Notes: generated from the sequence alone by a model not told the origin. 32,614 nt of DNA from Candidatus Aquidulcis sp. (GCA_020723345.1 DYJA01000060.1:8228-40841), one strand, 5' to 3'. Shown: positions 21,054 through 29,929, numbered from the stretch's first letter. Made by a program: numbers and translations.

Positions 21054-22190
21054 ATGGCATCCGGAGTTCTAACCGAGAAAGCATTATCCCGACCGAAAAT
21101 CGGTATTCGCATTCCCGACACGCTAGCGCGCATCGGCAAGTACGTGCTTTATCGCAGTGTTGCCTTGTTCGTGACGGTCGTGATCGGGGTGTACCTGACC
21201 GTCCTGATCGTGAATATGGGCGGCTATTTGGACACCATCCGCATCGCGCAAATCCGCGAGCAAGTCGGCGCAGGTGTGCTGGGCGATCCCACGCTGCAAA
21301 CCCTTCCGCCGAGTGAATTACGCAAGCACATTGATGAGTTGGTCGTGCTCGAAGTGCAACGCCTGCGCCTCGATCAACCTTTCTTCGTGCGGAGCGTGGA
21401 CTATCTTGTGGACGCGCTGACGCTGAATCTGGGCCGCGCCGAGATCATGACGAGCAACAGCGGTTCGAAGCAAGTGCGCTTGATCTTGCTAGAACGAATT
21501 CCGGCGACGCTCTTGCTTTCCGCCTCCGCGAACTTGTCGCTCTTTTTTGGCGCGATCTTTGTCGCACTGTTCCTGTCCCGCCGCTATGGAAGTTGGCTCG
21601 ACCGGATCGTGATCGCGATGGCGCCGAGTTCAACCGTCCCCGCGTGGTTCTATGGCATCTTTCTCATTCTTATCTTCGCGTCCTTGCTCCACATCCTACC
21701 CTTTGGCGGGATGGTGGCAGCGCCGCCCCCCGAGTCCACATTTGACTACACCCTCAGTTTGCTCAAGCACATGATCTTGCCAGTCAGCGCGATTATTCTC
21801 CACGGCATCTTCGTCAGTATCTACCAATGGCGTACCTTTTTCCTCATCTACTCTAGCGAGGATTATGTGGATATGGCGAAAGCCAAAGGACTGACCGCGC
21901 GTACGATTGAACGACGGTACATCTTGCGCCCGACGCTGCCGCCCATTGTCACCTCGTTCGCCTTTACGCTCATCTATCTCTGGCAAGGCGCGATCATTTT
22001 GGAAACCGTCTTCGCTTGGCCCGGCGTGGGACGTTTGCTCTATCAAGCGATCAGCATTTTCGATGTGCCGGTGATCGTCGGCAACGTCGTGTTGATCGCG
22101 TACCTCTTGGTGACGACCGTCTTCTTGCTGGATATTATCTACGCCCTACTCGATCCGCGCGTCAAAGTGGGCGGGGAGCGTCGCGCATGA
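21054..22190 (+). CDS. ABC importer permease, DppB/OppB type
   Basis: A 378-residue inner-membrane permease of the BPD_transp_1 family. The EAA cytoplasmic loop that contacts the ATPase is EDYVDMAKAKGLTARTIERR plus YILRPTLPP (269-297), and the end LETVFAWPGVGRLLYQAI ... YALLDPRVK is typical of DppB. It is longer than the usual 305-340 residues: an N-terminal tail of about 30 residues and a stretch between the first helix and the LGRAEI segment (about 57-125) that includes a hydrophilic helix (SELRKHIDELVVLEVQRLRL). Start ATG 21054 has AAGGAGGG upstream. The stop TGA shares ATGA with the next gene. Forms the channel with the 22187 protein. Confidence 0.95.
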   Translation: MASGVLTEKALSRPKIGIRIPDTLARIGKYVLYRSVALFVTVVIGVYLTVLIVNMGGYLDTIRIAQIREQVGAGVLGDPTLQTLPPSELRKHIDELVVLEVQRLRLDQPFFVRSVDYLVDALTLNLGRAEIMTSNSGSKQVRLILLERIPATLLLSASANLSLFFGAIFVALFLSRRYGSWLDRIVIAMAPSSTVPAWFYGIFLILIFASLLHILPFGGMVAAPPPESTFDYTLSLLKHMILPVSAIILHGIFVSIYQWRTFFLIYSSEDYVDMAKAKGLTARTIERRYILRPTLPPIVTSFAFTLIYLWQGAIILETVFAWPGVGRLLYQAISIFDVPVIVGNVVLIAYLLVTTVFLLDIIYALLDPRVKVGGERRA

Positions 22191-23539
22191 AAGTCCCAGG
22201 TCCTCTCAAAGAACTGACGCATTACCGCTCCGCTGTTTTCGGGTTGTTGATCATCGGTTCACTGATCGCGCTGGCGATTTTCACAGTCGTGACGATTCCT
22301 TACGACGAAGCCATTCAGCGTTGGCGCGCGGGCGAGGAAATGTGGGGCGATTATCCCCGCAACGCCGTCCCAGATTGGTTTACGCTCTTCGCCGGCAATA
22401 AACTCCCCAAGACGCTCATTTTGAGCAGTCTTGATGGAAGTGTTCGCAAAGAATCCCAAGCCGTCGCGGACGATATGCGGACAGCGGATATGAAATTCAC
22501 ATTCGACTATACCTCCGACGGTTTTCCCAGCGAACTCAACCTCTTTTTGACCGGCAAGTCGGCACAAAAGAAACCGCTCGCGACGATGATCTGGAAAACG
22601 CCGGACGGCCGTACCATTCCACTCGGCGATGTGACGGTTGGCGTCGCCGAACGGTTTGCAATCTCGACGGATCAACGACTCTCGCTCAAACTCGACGGGC
22701 GCGCGCCGGAGGTAGGGTTGTTTGCGCAGCCGGGCACGACCGCGAAAGGGATGACCCCCGTCGTGCAAAAAGGGAAATACGAACTGCTCGTCGAGGGACT
22801 CACGTTTGAAAAGGATTCAACGCTGGACGCCAAACTGGTCGTCTACGGCCAGGCGTACGGGTGGGCGGGCACCGATCATCGCCGGCGCGACATTTTGCTC
22901 GCGCTGCTGTGGGGCACGCCGATTGCGCTCGCGTTCGGTTTCCTCGCGGCGGTCGGTTCGACACTGACCACATTCGCGATTGCCGCGATCGGCGCGTGGT
23001 TTGGCGGGTGGGTGGACGCGACGATCCAACGCCTCACGGAGATCAATTCGGTCTTGCCGACGCTACCCATTCTCATTCTCGTCGGCACGTTTTACACGCG
23101 CAACATCTGGGTCATCTTGGGGATCGTCATCGCGCTCGGCATTTTCAGTTTGGGCATCAAGACCTATCGCTCGATGTTCATCCAAGTCAAGGAAATGCCC
23201 TACATCGAAGCGGCGCATGCGTATGGCGCAGGCAACTTGCGCATCGTCTTTCAATACATGATGCCCAAGATCGCGCCTGTGCTCATCCCCTCGTTTGTCA
23301 CCTTGATTCCCAGTTTCGTCTTTCTCGAAGCATCGCTTGCGCTGCTGGGACTGGGCGATCCGTTGTTGCCCACCTGGGGCAAAGTGATCAACGAGGCGTA
23401 CACCAATGGCGCGCTCTACAAAGGGATGTACTACTGGGTCTTGGAACCCGCCGCGCTCTTGATGCTGACCGGACTCGGCTTTGCCGTCGTCGGTTTTGCG
23501 CTGGATCGCATCTTCAATCCACGGTTGCGGGAGTTGTAG
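22187..23539 (+). CDS. ABC importer permease, DppC/OppC type, with large extracytoplasmic insert
   Basis: A 450-residue permease; DppC proteins usually have 270-320. The first helix (AVFGLLIIGSLIALAIFTVV, about 16-35) and the C-terminal core (GTDHRRRDILLALLWGTPIALAFG from 228; EAA loop YIEAAHAYGAGNLRIVFQYM 339-358; LEASLALLGLGDPLLPTWG 379-397) are normal. Between them residues about 41-225 form a mostly beta-rich block (SELNLFLTG, MIWKTPDGRTIPLGDVTVG, KYELLVEGLTFEKDSTLDAKLVVY) that must lie outside the membrane, where the usual protein has only a short loop. Start ATG 22187 overlaps the previous stop (ATGA), indicating coupled translation; the longer frame from 22016 is a shadow of the upstream gene. 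The insert could dock the unusual binding protein. Confidence 0.95.
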   Translation: MKVPGPLKELTHYRSAVFGLLIIGSLIALAIFTVVTIPYDEAIQRWRAGEEMWGDYPRNAVPDWFTLFAGNKLPKTLILSSLDGSVRKESQAVADDMRTADMKFTFDYTSDGFPSELNLFLTGKSAQKKPLATMIWKTPDGRTIPLGDVTVGVAERFAISTDQRLSLKLDGRAPEVGLFAQPGTTAKGMTPVVQKGKYELLVEGLTFEKDSTLDAKLVVYGQAYGWAGTDHRRRDILLALLWGTPIALAFGFLAAVGSTLTTFAIAAIGAWFGGWVDATIQRLTEINSVLPTLPILILVGTFYTRNIWVILGIVIALGIFSLGIKTYRSMFIQVKEMPYIEAAHAYGAGNLRIVFQYMMPKIAPVLIPSFVTLIPSFVFLEASLALLGLGDPLLPTWGKVINEAYTNGALYKGMYYWVLEPAALLMLTGLGFAVVGFALDRIFNPRLREL

Positions 23540-23541
23540 GA

Positions 23542-24510
23542 ATGGACAAACCGATTCTCAACGTCGAAAATCTGTACCTGCATTTCCGCGCGACCAAAGG
23601 GATTGTCCAAGCCGTTGACGATGTAAGTTTCGATCTCCAACGCAATGAAGCCATCGTTTTTCTGGGAGAATCCGGCTGCGGCAAAACTACCCTTGCCAAA
23701 GCGATTCTGCGCCTCCTCCCGCGCAACGTCCACAAGTATACCGGCAAAGTATATATGGACGATACGAATTTGATGGAATTGGATGACGAACGCTTTCGCC
23801 GCGAAGTGCGCTGGGTCAAAATGTCGATGGTCCCGCAAGCGGCGATGAATTCGCTCAATCCCGTCATTCGCGTCGGCGATCAGGTCGCAGAGCCAACGGA
23901 GGCGCACTTTGGCTTGAAGAAAGAGGCGCTTGCCCAGGCACGCGAAGTCTTTCAACGCGTCGGCGTGCCGGTGGATTTCATGAGTCGTTACGCGTTCGAA
24001 CTGAGCGGCGGGATGCGCCAGCGCGTCGCGATCGCTATGGCGCTCGTCACCAGTCCCGACGTTGTCATCCTGGACGAACCAACGTCTGCGCTCGACGTGC
24101 TGACCCAGGCGAACATTATGAACGTGCTCAAGCGTATCAAGAAAGAAACCGAGACAAGTTTCATTCTGATCACGCACGACATCTCGACCTCCAGCGAACT
24201 CGCGGATCGCGTCGCCGGAATGTACGCCGGACAAATCATCGAGTTGAACGACGCCGAACATTTCTTCTCGACGCCGCTGCATCCGTACTCGCAAAAACTG
24301 ATGGCGAGCGTGCCGACGCTGCACCAAACCAAAAAACTCGAATTCATTCCCGGACAGCCGCCGAGTCTCATCAATCTCCTGCCCGGTTGCCGCTTTGCGC
24401 CGCGCTGCCCGTCCAAATTCGAGAAATGCGCGCAAGACCCACCGCTGATTGATATGGGCGAACGCCGCAAGGTCAAGTGCTGGCTGTACGCGAACGGCAA
24501 GGAGAAATAG
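23542..24510 (+). CDS. ABC importer ATPase, DppD/OppD type
   Basis: A 322-residue cytoplasmic ATPase that powers uptake together with the next gene product. Walker A GESGCGKTT (42-50), Q-loop region MSMVPQAAMNSLNP (94-107), signature LSGGMRQ (154-160), Walker B VVILDEP (174-180), switch H212. The C-terminal oligo_HPY extension contains PGCRFAPRCP...KC...KVKCW with four cysteines (283, 289, 296, 313), the pattern reported to bind an iron-sulfur cluster in some DppD/OppD proteins. Start ATG 23542, 2 nt after the previous stop, with GGGAG about 9 nt upstream; the frame extended to 22861 is not credible. Confidence 0.96.
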   Translation: MDKPILNVENLYLHFRATKGIVQAVDDVSFDLQRNEAIVFLGESGCGKTTLAKAILRLLPRNVHKYTGKVYMDDTNLMELDDERFRREVRWVKMSMVPQAAMNSLNPVIRVGDQVAEPTEAHFGLKKEALAQAREVFQRVGVPVDFMSRYAFELSGGMRQRVAIAMALVTSPDVVILDEPTSALDVLTQANIMNVLKRIKKETETSFILITHDISTSSELADRVAGMYAGQIIELNDAEHFFSTPLHPYSQKLMASVPTLHQTKKLEFIPGQPPSLINLLPGCRFAPRCPSKFEKCAQDPPLIDMGERRKVKCWLYANGKEK

Positions 24511-24512
24511 AC

Positions 24513-25514
24513 ATGCCCGCCAACACACCTTCCCCCAACAATGGCACCTTGCTGTCCATCCAAAACCTCCACACCTGGTTTGAACTACGCAAGTGGGGCT
24601 TTGGGCGCGCCGGCTATGTGCGCGCGGTCGACGGCGTGAATTTTGACTTGGGTTACGGCGAAGCCATCGCGTTCGTCGGCGAAAGCGGATGCGGCAAGAG
24701 CACGCTCGCCAAAACCATGCTCGGCATTCACCGCCCCACCAAAGGCGATGTGATTTTCCAGGGCAAGAAACTCAACGCGTTTAGTTCCCAAGAGATGCAG
24801 TGGTATCACTCCCAGGTGGGCTATGTGCAACAAGACCCCTACGGCGCGCTGCCGCCGTTCATGAATGTTCATCGCATCTTGTCCGAACCACTACTCATCA
24901 ACAAAGTCGCCGACAAAGATGAACGCGAACAGCGCATTCGCGATGTGATGACCGAAGTCAAGATGACGCCGCCGGACGATTTTCTGCAAAAATTTCCGCA
25001 CATGCTCAGCGGCGGACAGCAACAACGCGTCGTGATTGCGCGCTCGATGATCATGCGCCCCAAACTGATCGTCGCGGATGAACCGGTCTCGATGCTCGAC
25101 GCGTCGGTGCGCGTGGAAATTCTCATGCTCCTGCGCGCGCTCCAGCAAAGCCACAACCTCGCGGTCAGTTATATCACGCACGACCTTTCCACCGTTCGCT
25201 ATTTCTCCGAACGCATCTTTGTCATGTACGCGGCAAGAATCGTGGAAACCGCGCCCGTAGACGATCTGCTGCGCGAACACTTGCATCCCTACACCCAGGC
25301 ACTGATGCTGGCGATTCCCGATCCCGACGCGAAAAACGCGCTCACACTCAAAGAAGTCCCGCCGGGGGAACCGCCCAGTCTCATCAATCCGCCGCCGGGT
25401 TGCCGATTCCATCCACGTTGCCCGCACGTCATCAAAGGACTCTGCGACACCCAGGAGCCGCCGGCGTTCGAGCCCCGACCGAAGCACTTTGTCGAGTGCT
25501 GGCTGTACAAATGA
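24513..25514 (+). CDS. ABC importer ATPase, DppF/OppF type
   Basis: A 333-residue partner of the 23542 ATPase. Walker A GESGCGKST (56-64), Q-loop YVQQDPYGALPPF (104-116), signature LSGGQQQ (165-171), Walker B LIVADEP (185-191), switch H223 in YITHDLS. C-terminal oligo_HPY segment PPGCRFHPRCPHVIKGLC and a final VECWLYK. Start ATG 24513, 2 nt after the preceding stop, with AAGGAG 9 nt upstream; the stop TGA shares ATGA with the following small gene. May also energise the second permease pair at 28961-30835, which has no ATPase nearby (inference). Confidence 0.96.
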   Translation: MPANTPSPNNGTLLSIQNLHTWFELRKWGFGRAGYVRAVDGVNFDLGYGEAIAFVGESGCGKSTLAKTMLGIHRPTKGDVIFQGKKLNAFSSQEMQWYHSQVGYVQQDPYGALPPFMNVHRILSEPLLINKVADKDEREQRIRDVMTEVKMTPPDDFLQKFPHMLSGGQQQRVVIARSMIMRPKLIVADEPVSMLDASVRVEILMLLRALQQSHNLAVSYITHDLSTVRYFSERIFVMYAARIVETAPVDDLLREHLHPYTQALMLAIPDPDAKNALTLKEVPPGEPPSLINPPPGCRFHPRCPHVIKGLCDTQEPPAFEPRPKHFVECWLYK

Positions 25515-25729
25515 GATACGTGACACCGGCGCGCCTCATTCTGATCGGGTTCGCCTTGCTTCTGCTCGGCTTCATCCTGCCATTCTTGATGGTCTTGCAG
25601 TTGCTGGAATCAACGCTGCTGTTGAACTTTATCGCGTACCTGACTTCGTTCTTTGGGTTGCTCGCCGGGCTGAGCGGCATCGTGACGTACGCCCGCGAGC
25701 GGAAGAAAGACGAAGACGAACCGGAATAG
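25511..25729 (+). CDS. Small two-helix membrane protein coupled to the importer operon
   Basis: A 72-residue protein: MRYVTPARL, helix 1 LILIGFALLLLGFILPFLMVL, a short polar turn, helix 2 LLNFIAYLTSFFGLLAGLSGIV, then a charged cytoplasmic-type tail (YARERKKDEDEPE). Start ATG 25511 overlaps the stop of the upstream ATPase gene (ATGA), so it is translated with it; it ends just before the terminator at 25736. I do not recognise the family. It could be an accessory subunit of the importer or an unrelated small protein; a longer frame from 25400 overlaps the ATPase and is rejected. Confidence 0.75.
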   Translation: MRYVTPARLILIGFALLLLGFILPFLMVLQLLESTLLLNFIAYLTSFFGLLAGLSGIVTYARERKKDEDEPE

Positions 25730-25735
25730 GCGAAG

Positions 25736-25768
25736 ACCCGAAGAGTCCGCAGACCCTTCGGGTTTTTT
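25736..25768 (+). terminator. Rho-independent terminator of the first importer operon
   Basis: ACCCGAAG (25736-25743) pairs with CTTCGGGT (25756-25763), followed by TTTTTT (25763-25768), 6 nt after the stop of the small membrane-protein gene. The loop is 12 nt. Confidence 0.85.
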
Positions 25769-25775
25769 CGTCGCT

Positions 25776-27113
25776 GTGAAAAACACAAAGAGGATTGTTG
25801 CCTTGAGGAAAGATGTAATTTGCTGGGCGACTGAGTTGTGTTTGCTGGCGGTCCTCACCACTTGCGCCCCCTATCCGATTTCTGTTTCAGCGCCAACGCG
25901 CACACCCCAACCTGTACCGGCTGACGCGCTCGTGATTCAAAATGGGACGGTCATCGACGGCACCGGAGCCACGCCCATCCCAGATGGCAGCGTCGTGATC
26001 CTGAAGAACAAGATCGCGGCGGTGGGTCCCGCCAAAGATTTCTTGCTGGCTCCCGAAACCAAGGTCGTGGATGCCAGAGGCGGAACGATTCTGCCGGGCA
26101 TCATCAATTCACATGTCCACGAAGCCGGTTCGGCGCTGGTGCGCCGGTTCTATTTTCTGCAGCGCGGCGTGACGGCGGTGTGCGATCTGGGCGCGCCGCT
26201 AACAAGTATGCCGCAATACAAAAACCACGACGCGTATGGACTTGCCGCGCGCGGTTTTCTTTCCGGTCCGATCATCAACGTTCCATTGGGGTATCCCGGA
26301 ACGGAAGAATTCTTGTATACCGTTGCCAGTCCCGCGGAGGCGCGCCATGCCGTAACCGATCTGGTGAATCGCGGCGCGGACGTGATCAAGATCGCGCTCG
26401 AGCCGTGGAATTGGAAACTGCCTTGGCCCATGCCGGAGCGCGAGGCAATTCCGAATCTCGATCCCGCCGAGATCAAGGCAATCGTCGAACAAGCGCACGC
26501 GCACGGCAAGTTGGTGCGCGCTCATATCGGCACCGCGCAAGTTCTCGATATCGCGTTGGACAGCGGTATCGATGTCGTCGAACATGTACCGCTGCCGAAT
26601 CTGGAAGACATCGATTTCCAAGCCGGATCATCCAGCCGCGATTACGCGCCGCTCGCGCCTGCCTACGAAGCGCAACTTGCGCGCATGGTCAAACAGCGCG
26701 TCGTGATGGTGCCCACGTTAGACAAGATCATCACCTGGTGCGAAGGATACGCCGTAACCGACGCGCGCAAGAAACTGTGCCGCAAGTACGCACTGTCGCC
26801 GGTGATCCGCTTTCTGCAATTAGGCGGCAGCGTCGCGCTAGGCGACGATTCCGGTTTCATGACTCGAACGTGGATGCCGGTACGCGAAATGCAATGGCTC
26901 GGAACTGCCGGGCTGACGCCGATGCAAGTCCTTCAAGCCGGCACGCAGCGCGCCGCGCAGGTTTGCGGACACGGCGACACGTTGGGCACGTTGGAACCGG
27001 GCAAACTGGCGGACGTCATTGTCGTTTCTGGAAATCCACTGACCGACATCGAAGTGATGAATCATGTGACCGTCGTCGTCATCGATGGTCAGATCGCCTT
27101 CACCACAAAATAA
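25776..27113 (+). CDS. Exported amidohydrolase (prolidase/imidazolonepropionase-like)
   Basis: A 445-residue (or 436 with a later start) metal-dependent amidohydrolase. Metal-site elements: H113xH115 in INSHVH, K205 in DVIKIALEP (position of the carboxylated lysine), H250 in VRAHIGT, H270 in VEHVPLP, and D357 in ALGDDSG. GTLEPGKLADVIVVSGNPL is the usual C-terminal beta-sandwich signature. The N-terminus has a hydrophobic stretch ending VLTTC (C30), a weak lipobox (T at -1), followed by a Pro/Thr linker, so it probably acts outside the cell. Start uncertain: GTG 25776 lacks a Shine-Dalgarno and lies 8 nt after the terminator; TTG 25803 has AGAGG upstream and also keeps the signal. Its place between two peptide-type importers suggests substrate processing before uptake; substrate unknown. 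Confidence 0.88.
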   Translation: MKNTKRIVALRKDVICWATELCLLAVLTTCAPYPISVSAPTRTPQPVPADALVIQNGTVIDGTGATPIPDGSVVILKNKIAAVGPAKDFLLAPETKVVDARGGTILPGIINSHVHEAGSALVRRFYFLQRGVTAVCDLGAPLTSMPQYKNHDAYGLAARGFLSGPIINVPLGYPGTEEFLYTVASPAEARHAVTDLVNRGADVIKIALEPWNWKLPWPMPEREAIPNLDPAEIKAIVEQAHAHGKLVRAHIGTAQVLDIALDSGIDVVEHVPLPNLEDIDFQAGSSSRDYAPLAPAYEAQLARMVKQRVVMVPTLDKIITWCEGYAVTDARKKLCRKYALSPVIRFLQLGGSVALGDDSGFMTRTWMPVREMQWLGTAGLTPMQVLQAGTQRAAQVCGHGDTLGTLEPGKLADVIVVSGNPLTDIEVMNHVTVVVIDGQIAFTTK

Positions 27114-27140
27114 CCACCGGGCATTTTCATCGAAAAGGTT

Positions 27141-27169
27141 TTGACAGTCGATCGCAATACTTGTATAAT
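27141..27169 (+). promoter_or_regulatory. Consensus sigma70 promoter of the second importer cluster
   Basis: TTGACA (27141-27146), 17-bp spacer, TATAAT (27164-27169): exact consensus. Transcription should begin near 27176, giving a leader of about 60 nt with AAGGAG at 27223-27228. Confidence 0.92.
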
Positions 27170-27236
27170 CGCCGCATCGTGGACATCCAGTAATATTCCG
27201 GTTTTCCCGAAGGGTTAAATCGAAGGAGAAGAAGAG

Positions 27237-28946
27237 ATGATAAAAAAACCAACGATCTGCCTTGCGTCGCTCGTCGCGATTGTTCTGCTCGCGGCGTGCG
27301 CCGCTCCTGCGCCTACTCCTGTCCCACCCACCGTCGCGCCGACGATTGTTGCCGCGCCGCCGCCTACACCCGCGATGGTTTCGCCCACGCAAGCGCCCAT
27401 CGTCGCGCCGACAGCCGCCGCGTCGCGCGGCGGTGAACTAAGAATCGCCACGACCACTGACGCGGTGACCCTGCATCCGTACAAACGCACCGATTCCGCG
27501 TCCGGCGGGTACATCGGTCGGATGTTCACCGGTGCTTTGTGGCGCTACAATCCGGAAACACTCGAACCCGAACCATTCATCGCCAAAGCGTGGAAAGTTG
27601 CCGCCGATCAAAAAACGATCACCTTTACTTTGAACGAACTGAAATGGAGCGACGGCAAGCCCTTGACCGCCTTCGATTATCAATGGACATTCGAGCAGGC
27701 GATGAAACCGGAAAACAAATGGCCCTATCGTTCGGATCCGGAAAAGAACATCGTCACCTACAAAGCGCTGGACGATAAGACGCTGGAGATTGCGATCAAA
27801 GAAGCCAAGCCGCTGCCGGTGCTGCTGGACAAAGTAGATCTCATCACGCCGCTGCCCAGGCACGTCTGGGAAAAGTACGATTGGAACGATCCGACCAAGA
27901 ACCCGGAAATCATGCAGCCCACCGTCGTCAGCGGAATGTATTTGTTGAAAGAATGGAAGCGCGACGATCACGCGACCTTCAGCCGCAACGACAATTATTT
28001 CCGCGGCTCGCCCAACATCGAAACGATCACGTACCGCATCGTGCCGAATACCTCCGTCTCGCTGCAAATGCTGTTGAGCGGCGAAGTGGATCAGTCGGCG
28101 ATGAGCGACAACGACTTCGACAAAGCCAAAGCCAGCGACAAACTGAATTTGTACGAATGGGATCCGGCTGCCGCATCGTGGGATTACATTGGTTTCAATC
28201 TCCGCCGCGCGCCGAACAACGATGTCGAATTCCGCCACGCGATTTCCTACGCCATCCCGCGCGACTTGATCGCGCAGAAAATTTACAACGCGCTTCGCAA
28301 GCCGATCTACTCCATCTTCCCGCCAACCTCGTGGGTCTACAATCCGAATGTGCCCAAGTACGAGTACAACATCGAAACCGCGAAAGCGACGCTCGACAAA
28401 GCCGGCTATAAATTGGACGCGAACGGCAAACGACTCGGCAAAGACGGCAAACCGCTCAAGTTGAAATTGCTGCACGAGACGCCCGCCCCGACGCGCGAGA
28501 AAACCGGTTTGGTCATGCAAGAGGAACTCGGCAAACTTGGCATTGACGTGGAAATCGTGCCGCTCGAATGGGGCGCGTTCCTGAACGCGGTCAAGAAAGA
28601 GCCGAACGATTGGGATCTCGACATCCTCGCCTGGAGTGTCGGCATCGAACCCTCCGGCATCCGCGACATTTGGAGTGAAGCGACCATTCCCGATCTCAAC
28701 AGCGTCGCCTACATCAACAAAAACCTGGAAGCGCTGTGGGATCGCGGCGAAAAGGAATTCGATCAAGCCAAGCGCAAAGTCATCTACCAAGAAATTCAAC
28801 AAGTCATCAGCGGTGATTCCCCGTACGTTTTCTTGACGTACCGCAGCGGCTGGTCGTTCCTGAACAAACGCGTCTCGTCCAACCCCGTGACCCGGCTAGG
28901 CATCGCGTACGATTTCCAACGGTGGTTCATCACGCCTGGCAAGTAG
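27237..28946 (+). CDS. Oligopeptide-type ABC binding lipoprotein (SBP_5), canonical order
   Basis: A 569-residue extracellular binding lipoprotein. Lipobox LAAC (C21), Pro/Thr linker to about residue 62, then an SBP_5 domain with motifs in normal order: GGELRIATTTDAVTLHPY, LKWSDGKPLTAFDYQWTFEQ, VVSGMYLLKEWKRDDHATFS, the LQMLLSGEVD segment, FRHAISYAIPRDLIAQKIY, KYEYNIETAKATLDKAGYKLD, and a DWDLDILAWSVG segment. Such proteins bind peptides, nickel-chelates, sugars or other small ligands; this one cannot be assigned. ATG 27237 has AAGGAG 8 nt upstream and a consensus promoter. It is clearly paralogous to the 30861 protein (shared AYDFQRWF/AYFPEQWY end, LYEWDPAA/LYEWSPAA, YEYNIETAKATL/YDYNIDTAKATL). 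First gene of the second importer cluster. Confidence 0.95.
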   Translation: MIKKPTICLASLVAIVLLAACAAPAPTPVPPTVAPTIVAAPPPTPAMVSPTQAPIVAPTAAASRGGELRIATTTDAVTLHPYKRTDSASGGYIGRMFTGALWRYNPETLEPEPFIAKAWKVAADQKTITFTLNELKWSDGKPLTAFDYQWTFEQAMKPENKWPYRSDPEKNIVTYKALDDKTLEIAIKEAKPLPVLLDKVDLITPLPRHVWEKYDWNDPTKNPEIMQPTVVSGMYLLKEWKRDDHATFSRNDNYFRGSPNIETITYRIVPNTSVSLQMLLSGEVDQSAMSDNDFDKAKASDKLNLYEWDPAAASWDYIGFNLRRAPNNDVEFRHAISYAIPRDLIAQKIYNALRKPIYSIFPPTSWVYNPNVPKYEYNIETAKATLDKAGYKLDANGKRLGKDGKPLKLKLLHETPAPTREKTGLVMQEELGKLGIDVEIVPLEWGAFLNAVKKEPNDWDLDILAWSVGIEPSGIRDIWSEATIPDLNSVAYINKNLEALWDRGEKEFDQAKRKVIYQEIQQVISGDSPYVFLTYRSGWSFLNKRVSSNPVTRLGIAYDFQRWFITPGK

Positions 28947-28960
28947 AAAAGTAGACACCC

Positions 28961-29923
28961 ATGTCCGGCACCAGCCGCTACATTCTGCGCCGCCTCATCC
29001 AAAATATTCTGCTGCTTTTTGTCATCACCGTCCTAAGTTTCGCGTTTATGCGCCTTGCGCCCGGCGGACCCGAATCCTTCATCGGCGCGGACGATCCCAA
29101 GATGTCGCCCGATCTCAGATCGCGAATCCGCGCCGAGTACGGCTTGGACGATCCGATTCCAGTGCAGTACTGGAATTGGCTTTCCCACGTTCTGCAAGGC
29201 GATTTCGGTCGCTCGTTCATCGACCAGCGCCCGGTGCTCGACAAAATCGCTGAACGTCTGCCTGCGACGATCACCCTGAACCTCGCGACGATCTTCGTCG
29301 GCTTGTTCGGCATTCCAATTGGTATTCTCGCAGCGGTCAAACGCGGCGGGCTGTTCGATCGCTTTATGGCGATTTTCAATTCGCTTGGCAATTCCGTGCC
29401 GCATTGGTGGCTCGGCTTGATCATCCTCATCTTCATCGCCGCGCCAACCGGTCTCTTGCCGCTCGGCGGAATGTACACGATCGGCAAAGAAAACGATATT
29501 ATGGATCGACTGTGGCACTTGCTCTTGCCCGCCACCATCGCCGCGCTCGGCGATTGGATCACGCTGTCGCGTTATTTGCGCTCCAGCATCCTCGAAGTGA
29601 TTCGCCTCGACTACATTCGCACCGCGCGCGCGAAAGGCATGAACGAGCGCGTCGTGTTGTGGCGGCACGCCTTTCGCAACGCCCTGATCCCGATTGTGCC
29701 TTTTTTCGTCTTCTCCATCGCCGGTTTGATTTCCGGCGCGGTCATTTACGAAAATACTTTTTCTTGGCCCGGCATCGGAAGAATGGCAGTCCAAGCCGCC
29801 TTCCAGCGCGATTATCCAGTTGTGATGGCGTTGACGATCATCGGATCGTTTCTGACGATCACCGGTCTTATCATCGTGGACATCATCTACACGCTGGTCG
29901 ACCCACGCGTCAAGTACACCTAG
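28961..29923 (+). CDS. ABC importer permease, DppB/OppB type (second cluster)
   Basis: A 320-residue permease of ordinary length. First helix NILLLFVITVLSFAFMRLAPG followed by the family's GGP element, YGLDDPIPVQYWNWL, LQGDFGRSF, and EAA loop RLDYIRTARAKGMNERVVLW plus RHAFRNALIP; the end YENTFSWPGIGRMAVQAAFQRDYP ... YTLVDPRVKY is typical of DppB. Unlike the 21054 permease it has no extra segments. Start ATG 28961, 14 nt after the binding-protein stop, with no clear Shine-Dalgarno (AAAAG only). Pairs with the 29930 protein to form the channel. Confidence 0.95.
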   Translation: MSGTSRYILRRLIQNILLLFVITVLSFAFMRLAPGGPESFIGADDPKMSPDLRSRIRAEYGLDDPIPVQYWNWLSHVLQGDFGRSFIDQRPVLDKIAERLPATITLNLATIFVGLFGIPIGILAAVKRGGLFDRFMAIFNSLGNSVPHWWLGLIILIFIAAPTGLLPLGGMYTIGKENDIMDRLWHLLLPATIAALGDWITLSRYLRSSILEVIRLDYIRTARAKGMNERVVLWRHAFRNALIPIVPFFVFSIAGLISGAVIYENTFSWPGIGRMAVQAAFQRDYPVVMALTIIGSFLTITGLIIVDIIYTLVDPRVKYT

Positions 29924-29929
29924 CGAGTG

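Noticed and set aside
22016-22186. N-terminal extension of the DppC-type permease
   Set aside because: It overlaps the 3' end of the DppB-type gene in a different frame and is not hydrophobic; ATG 22187 in the ATGA overlap is the natural start.
18290-25729. Horizontal transfer of the first importer operon
   Set aside because: Codon choice looks less GCG-rich than in neighbouring genes, but this was judged by eye only and could reflect high expression; no mobile-element genes flank it.
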